Shown: positions 58,777-64,000 of the stretch, piece after piece
Layout: the number at the start of each line of letters is the position of its first letter
Numbering within the stretch: position 1 is the first letter of the stretch
Assembly (NCBI GenBank): GCA_037783545.1
Contig: JBBELK010000326.1
Span: 1,488,001-1,552,000, forward strand
Length of the DNA stretch: 64,000 nt
Origin: Henricia sp. BOLD:AAB3569
Taxonomy: Eukaryota > Echinodermata > Asteroidea > Spinulosida > Echinasteridae
Direction of reading: 5' to 3'
Made by a program: the position numbers and the translations under genes
Notes under the pieces: generated by a model
What the model saw: only the letters and a program-made list of their open reading frames with translations
Databases searched by the model: none
What the model was told of the DNA's origin: nothing

Positions 58777-58830
58777 AACTCGTCCCCGAGTTGACTCGGG
58801 GACGAGTCAACTCGTCCCCGAGTCAACTCG
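58777..58830. repeat. Strong palindrome
   Basis: GACTCGGGGACGAGT, CA, ACTCGTCCCCGAGTC at 58793-58824 is a perfect inverted repeat with a 2-base centre. A further AACTCGTCCCCGAGTT lies immediately to the left. Three alternating copies of one 15-bp word occur in opposite orientations, so the DNA could extrude a cruciform and RNA could form alternative hairpins. Confidence 0.85.
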
Positions 58831-59124
58831 CCCCCTTCAATTAACACCTAGGTCGAAGTCGTCCCCAGGTCAAGTCTTCCTTGCACCCCGTGTACAAAAC
58901 CTATAGCCAATATGACAATTTAAACAAAATCTGAGTTTTCTCCTAGGTTTTTCTCAAGTTGCAAGGATAATCGGTTTGGGCCTGTCAACTACATATCCTG
59001 TATTTCAATTTGGAAGCAAATATTTCAAGATGTACTTAAGCACAAAATCACTGCAATTTTGCTGAGATTATTAGTAAACACAGCTTTTCGAAGGTTGACA
59101 CGGAGTATCATGAGTGGTCGTGGC

Positions 59125-60200
59125 TTGTCGCAGATGTTGTTCCCGATGCTTCATCGGGAAGAATCGTAACTAAATTATAACGAATCGTAATGAATCGCAT
59201 AATCATGATCGCAGACATTCGTAAGTTTCTGAACAAGTCGCAGATGTCGTAGATTCATAATGTCATTGTAAGGAATCGTAATGAATCGCAGACATTCGTA
59301 TACTGTAAATGCATATCGTAACAATACAATAAGCACGTAAGCGTTACAATTTTCCAAGATTTGTAACAAAGTGACTATCGATCTGAACAACCCGCAGATG
59401 TCGTCACAGTAGATTTGTACTGTGTCATCGTAAGAAATAGTAAGGTATCGTATCGATTTGTACTGTCATCGTAAGAAATCGTAAAGAATCGCAGACATTG
59501 GTATACTGAAGATGCATATCGTAACAATACACAATAAGCACTAAGCATTACAATTTTCTAAGATTTGTAACACAGCCCGCAGATGTCGTCACAGTAGATT
59601 TGTACTGTGTCATCGTAAGAAATAGTAAGGTATCGTAATGAATCGCACAATGTGTGATCATGATCGAAGACGTGTCTGAACAAGTCGCAGATGTCGTAGA
59701 TTTGTACTGTGTTATCGTAAGGAATCGTAACAAATCGTAAGGAATCGCACAATGCATGATCACAGATATTCATATGTGTCTGAACAAGTCGCAGATGTCG
59801 TAGATTCGTAATGTCATCGTAAGGAATCGTAACGAATCGCAGACATTGGTATACTGAAAATGCATATCGTAACAATACAATAAGCACTAAGTGTTACAAT
59901 TTATAAGATTTGTAACAACGGCCCGCAGATGTCGTCACAGTAGATTTGTACTGTGTCATCGTAAGAAATAGTAAGGTATCGTAATGAATCGCACAAAGTG
60001 TGATCATGATCGCAGACATTTGTATGTGTCTGAACAAGTCGCAGATGTCGTATATTAGTACTGTGTTATCGTAAGAAATCGTAGGGAATCACACAATGCG
60101 TGATCATGATCACAGACATTCGTGTGTGTCTGAACAAGTCGCAGATGTCGTAGATTTGTACTGTCATCGTGAGGGAATCGTAAAGAATCGCAGACATTCG
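59125..60200. repeat. Satellite array, about 100-bp basic unit
   Basis: The word GCAGATGTCG recurs at 59240, 59394, 59579, 59687, 59791, 59925, 60041 and 60141, with spacings of about 100-185. A basic unit contains TAGATTTGTACTGTGTCATC, GTAAGAAATCGTAAGGAATC, GCACAATG, GATCATGATC, CAGACATTCGTATGTGTCTG and AACAAGTC. Three places carry an inserted module (ATGCATATCGTAACAATAC, ATAAGCACTAAG, AAGATTTGTAACA) near 59310, 59512 and 59860, giving a higher-order pattern. Minus-strand frames across it are an artefact of the unit. Confidence 0.85.
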
Positions 60201-60969
60201 TATGTATTTATAAAAAAAATCAAAATAGCAACAATACAATAAACGCTTAGCATTACGATTTTCTAAGTTTTGTTGAAGTGCAATCATGTCTAGTTGTAGA
60301 GTTTCGTAAGTTTATTCAGAGTATATAAATATCACTAATAAAGTCTTCTAAATATGACATGATAAATGCCCCAGAAAGTTTAAATTTGGTGACAAGGAAC
60401 TGCAATTTTAGCAGTAAGAAAATTTTCTTTAGCAGTAAAGATCATGGAGGAAGGAAAAGACTTCCTTCCTCCATGGTAAGATTTTGTTGAAAACAATTTG
60501 TATGCCATGCTTCATTGACTTAGTACATCATACGAGTCTTAACTGGCGAATGTGTTTTATGGAATGTTTTCCTTTTGACATAGCCTTTGTCTGTGCATAA
60601 ATTCACCACGTGCAAAACAACAGTCGTTCACCGTGCGGCATGGCCGACCATGCCCTAGGCCTAGCGGCAGACGGCCGGCGGCGTATACCGGCACGGTGTA
60701 CAGTGCGGCCGGCCGGTTCGGGAATAAATCGCGATCATCTAGAGCATTTTCTTGGCCTGAATATGTTGCGACCAGAAATATTTAGCTTTTTTCTTCTTCG
60801 GAGATTGTGGTACAACTGGCATGCCTAATTTTCTATGCGTATGACGTCATGCAGTTTAACAGTTCACCTTCTGATTGGTCCATGGGGAATCCTGACCTCA
60901 TGCATTATGCACGTAACCCCTCTACCAAAACGGTAGACAGAAATAAAGAAAAACATAAGCTCTAAAAAA
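60201..60969. other. Unassigned stretch with a hairpin
   Basis: A nearly perfect hairpin CATGGAGGAAGGAA, AAGAC, TTCCTTCCTCCATG lies at about 60444-60476. GC-rich sequence with GGCCGGCGGCG and GCGGCCGGCCGG words lies at 60660-60720. No gene recognised. Confidence 0.45.
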
Positions 60970-61032
60970 CGAGATGGTAAAGGCTGTCTGGGCGGACAGT
61001 CCGTGCGTGCTAGTCTTTCCTCAAGCGTTGGA
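60970..61032 (-). repeat. Inverted repeat arm right of the satellite
   Basis: Diverged inverse partner of 58365-58440, sharing AACGAGATGGTAAAGG and TTTCCTCAAGCG. See the left arm for details. Confidence 0.6.
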
Positions 61033-62167
61033 AAACTGACTGCGCGCGAATATATAACTCGCCAAGGCAGCCTTGACTAAAGGCTATACGCCCTGCCCCG
61101 CTCCCAAACCTGAAACACCACCTCCTCTGCTGATATAGACCCTTTACAGGGGCGGCCATGACTGGGGGCAGTCACCGTGCGTCGTGTACGAATAGTAGCT
61201 TTGTGCACCTACTGTCACATAATTTAAATATGAAAACCTGCCCCCGTCATGCATGGCCGCCGAAGCCAAGTGTCTATTTAGGGGCCTGTTGTGGCAATCA
61301 ACAAAAAAACAATCAAACAAAAAAAAACCCACGTTTCTGACTTAACCGCTGATTCAACTAATGGTCAGTTTGGGTTGTCAGCAATACAAGCTGTTCATTG
61401 GTTTAATTGTATACAACGTAAACGAACATTGCCAAAACATTGCCAACGTTGCCAAAACACGCCACAGGTCTCTTCTTGTTCCCTTAGAGTTAAACGGTCC
61501 CGTATGGTAAAAGTCTTTGACGCATTCGACATCATCGAGATAATGGCAATGGTGATAGTCCTGTCATCATTGTTACGGGTCATTGGAAAAATTAAGCCGC
61601 GTATCAACCCCTGCCGGAAAGTTGTCAATTTTCCAAATCGGTTGAACATATCCCTCATTTCCCGCGCTTCCTGACAGTTCTTGCAAAGAGTGTCTTCGAG
61701 GATGGCCCGTTCTGCATAACACATAGCCGTGCATGCATGGCAAGGCAAGGGCCAGGGTCGTTGAGCACTTTCTGATGATGCAGAGCACACTCTACCTTTG
61801 ACATATTTCTTGCTTTCTCGCACTGCGATTAAATTAGATAATTCACCTTTCAATTGAATATGGCTGAACCGAGTTCTGGAAACAAAAGGCACTGTGCTAT
61901 TATAATAAAGTAGAAACAACACTTTAGTTTAGTATACAGGCCATATATTAAACATTTAACCTATACTGGTAAAATACGCCAGCATGTTGACCGGGAAATG
62001 GTACGGCTTTGTGAAATATGGCTTTTTGTTGACAATTCCTGCATGCATTGCTGTATGACAATAATTCTGTCGTTGATTCCATAATGTAGTTCAGTTGCAA
62101 ACTCTGTTTATGTTGCATAATTAGTTTTTCGAATTAATAAGCACAAAACATGAGTTTCTCAAAAAAC
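61033..62167. other. Unassigned stretch with a 175-aa minus-strand frame
   Basis: The frame at 61395-61922 (minus) contains CHACTAMC and LCKNCQEAREMRDMFNRFGK, i.e. two CxxC-like pairs and a charged helix-like segment. No family could be named and no upstream or downstream exon was found. An opposing 127-aa frame (61291-61674) overlaps it, so coding is doubtful. Confidence 0.3.
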
Positions 62168-63300
62168 ATACTTCCCATCATCCTGAGATCTCAGGGAATT
62201 TCCACTCTGCTAAGCGACGATACAATACCCTGAGGAAATCCACGCAAATCTGTGGAGTAAGCCGGCTGTTGTGTTCGGACAACACACGCCCGAGTCATTT
62301 TGATGTAACTTAATCAATTCGGTCATGTTATCCCGAAAAGAAACGATTTCTATACTTTCCAGAAATTGTATTGGGTTCTGTTCCTTATGACTGTCCCATT
62401 CCTACCAAAATTTCCGGCGACGATCTTAATTTACTCTGCAGCTTTTCAAATGAATAACAGGGATGCATGCTCACGAATGTAATGGAACGGATTCCCCAGT
62501 ATGCTTTAAAGGGCTGTGACATGCTAAACAACTTTTTGCCTAATCTTTGCTTCATATGATGTATTACTTGTTCAGCAAGACATGCTATTGTTCGTTTGGA
62601 TGTAAAATTAATAAAAGATAGCCTTTTTCAACTTTGAAGATTTCATTGCAATAAACCACAGACAGAGGGCGCTGTTTGGAGTGCATCACGTAAGGAAGAC
62701 AGAAGGGAAAAGTTAAGAAAAAACATAAGACTTCAAGTTGGACTTGTGGCAAATTGCTGCAGTTTCTACCCCCAGTTTCGTCAAGGCTTACAACAGGAAA
62801 CATATAGAACAAACTCAAACACTCGTGGATAACAAAAGTTCCAGGAAGTTTTAAAAAAAGGGGAATCTTTTGTGCACAGTTGAATGTGATTTTCCCGTGT
62901 TTGCCTCTTGTGACATCGTGACCTTGGTCATGAATATGCATATTCGCATTAGCATAAAAACTAAAAACCTTTGTTTTAACCCCCCAAACAAGCTCCAAAT
63001 GGGATTTTTATAAATGTAACTAAGTATATTGGATTTAAAGCATAGATTTCATTGATAAAAATCCCAAATAAGGGGCCCTTTAAATAGCAGCCAATCGCCG
63101 ACGCGGACAACGGCCTGCCTTACCGAGTACATGTATCACATGCATGCACGGTGTTTACAATCTGCCAAGCGTCCTGATTGGTCCAGCTGAGGCGACAAGA
63201 TTTCTGTCGCTTGTTCTCCAGCGAAATGGGGCCGGTTTCAACAGGGCCTCGATACGCAGGAGTTGGGGAGTGCGTTAAAGGGGCACTATTGCAAGAGGAT
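62168..63300 (-). repeat. Dispersed repeat, copy interrupted by a TTAA element
   Basis: Minus-strand counterpart of 33116-33666. The right part (63084-63300) and left part (62168-62505) join in register with that copy once the 578-bp element and one TTAA are removed. It lacks the 44 bp found at 33221-33264, exactly between two GCAG words, and has about 40 extra bases near 63250-63280. TTAAAGGGGCACTATTGCAA at about 63275 looks like the outer end of another TTAA-type element. Confidence 0.7.
62506..63083. mobile_element. TTAA element, 578 bp, copy 2
   Basis: It matches 24306-24886 in the same orientation. TTAA stands at both ends (62506-62509 and 63080-63083); the ends are AGGGCTGTGACATGC and, inverted, AGGGGCCCCTTATTTGGG. 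The insertion site is proven by the empty copy at 33327-33330. A minus-strand frame at 62585-62998 (137 aa) keeps the same C-terminal half as in copy 1. No domain recognised. Confidence 0.85.
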
Positions 63301-63949
63301 GACTTCCCATATGTCTCATAAATTTAATTCAAACATTCAAAATTGCCTATTTTGGATAGAACACGTGTTCGCACATTTCTTTCTGAAAATCAAAATTTCC
63401 AGGTACTACATACCGTTCCTATAGCATGACAAAATGACAAAACATAGAGATGAGTAAATTACAAAACTGCTAATCGCATACCAAAATAGGAAACAGTAAT
63501 ACGTCAATCTGCTATCGCATTTGCACGAAACGAAATGTGTTCTGAGCTCGGCTGTGACGGTGTCACTATGTGGACTAATTTAAAAGAAGACGTCTACGTT
63601 TACATTCTTAAATCGGCAGTTCGTCAAATATAAAACGATAAAAAGTAGTGGATGTTGATTTACGGAAAATTGTGTGCCATTCCATACTGCACTGACAGTA
63701 AGTTGCAAGTTTTCTTAACGTCATAATGTGTTATTTGGGGAGTTGTAAATGTGGTCACCTTGAAGACGAATACATGTTGGATACATGTACATGCATCTAG
63801 GCCCTTTCACACTGTCATGACATCTTCCCGGTTAGGTGCTCCACGTCTACGCAAAAAAATGCTACTTAGCAAAGAAAATGTGCGCTAAGCAAAAACAGCT
63901 ATATACTAGCCAACATCTCATTTGATCTGTATTACCTGTTTGATGGGAA
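63301..63949. other. Unassigned stretch
   Basis: No gene or further repeat family recognised in about 650 bp. Confidence 0.4.
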
Positions 63950-64000
63950 TCAGGTTGGCGTAGCGGTTCTTTCCTCGTCTTCCACCAATGCGGCCCTGGT
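63950..64000 (+). mobile_element. Glu-tRNA SINE head, cut by the window edge
   Basis: TCAGGTTGGCGTAGCGGTTC, then TTTCCTCGTCTTCCACC, matches the tRNA-like head of the complete copy at 32774. The B box and body lie beyond the end of the window. Confidence 0.75.

Noticed and set aside
59125..60200. Regularly spaced repeats that might be mistaken for a CRISPR array
   Set aside because: Spacers between anchors are themselves repeats, spacing varies from 100 to 185 bp, and the context is animal DNA without cas genes.

Overview
The window looks like repeat-dominated nuclear DNA of a multicellular animal. It is AT-rich, carries three unrelated tRNA-derived SINE heads, many short terminal-inverted-repeat (TIR) elements, a decayed 3' end of a non-LTR retrotransposon, a satellite array and many microsatellites. 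No operon-like packing, CRISPR array or bacterial gene was seen. The mix of SINEs, TTAA-type miniature elements and the recurrent word TAGGCCTA suggests a marine invertebrate, perhaps a deuterostome such as an echinoderm or hemichordate. That placement is an impression, not a proof. I could not recognise one intact host gene, rRNA gene or functional tRNA gene; nearly all open frames are short and look like chance.

Layout. 0-10 kb: a Glu-tRNA SINE body with a small TIR element beside it, a 745-bp TA-flanked element (4534-5278), a 151-bp Harbinger-like MITE (7317-7467) and a small minisatellite. 9.6-14.5 kb: a dense nest holding two pieces of the TA-flanked element, a GC-rich Harbinger-like element split by a 1,244-bp element with 9-bp target duplications and a 22-bp minisatellite, a 236-bp TA-flanked MITE and a 1.29-kb element with 8-bp duplications. 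16.5-21.5 kb: a hairpin element, and two perfectly identical 104-bp sequences in inverted orientation 4.5 kb apart, with a Thr-tRNA SINE between them. 23.5-24.9 kb: SINE pieces and a 581-bp TTAA element. 28-36 kb: a 95-bp TTAA MITE, a poly-G tract, an intact copy of the GC-rich Harbinger-like element, further Glu-tRNA SINEs and a G-rich MITE. 37-43.3 kb: TTAA elements, one of them split by a 693-bp foldback element, then a retrotransposon 3' end and a 417-bp tandem duplication. 43-51 kb: mostly unassigned. 51-58 kb: a complete TTAA element, a foldback element and an inverted pair of short TTAA elements. 58-64 kb: a strong palindrome, a satellite array of about 1.1 kb, a second 578-bp TTAA element inside an older repeat, and a SINE cut by the window edge.

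The most informative result is that several insertions can be polarised within the window, because a second copy of the interrupted repeat preserves the empty site: the 693-bp element (empty site 51753-51761), the 1,244-bp element (empty site 30137-30145) and a 578-bp TTAA element (empty site 33327-33330). These give exact target duplications and a relative order of insertion. The window reads as a layered record of non-autonomous DNA transposons. No transposase was found, so each superfamily assignment rests only on target-site length and terminal bases.
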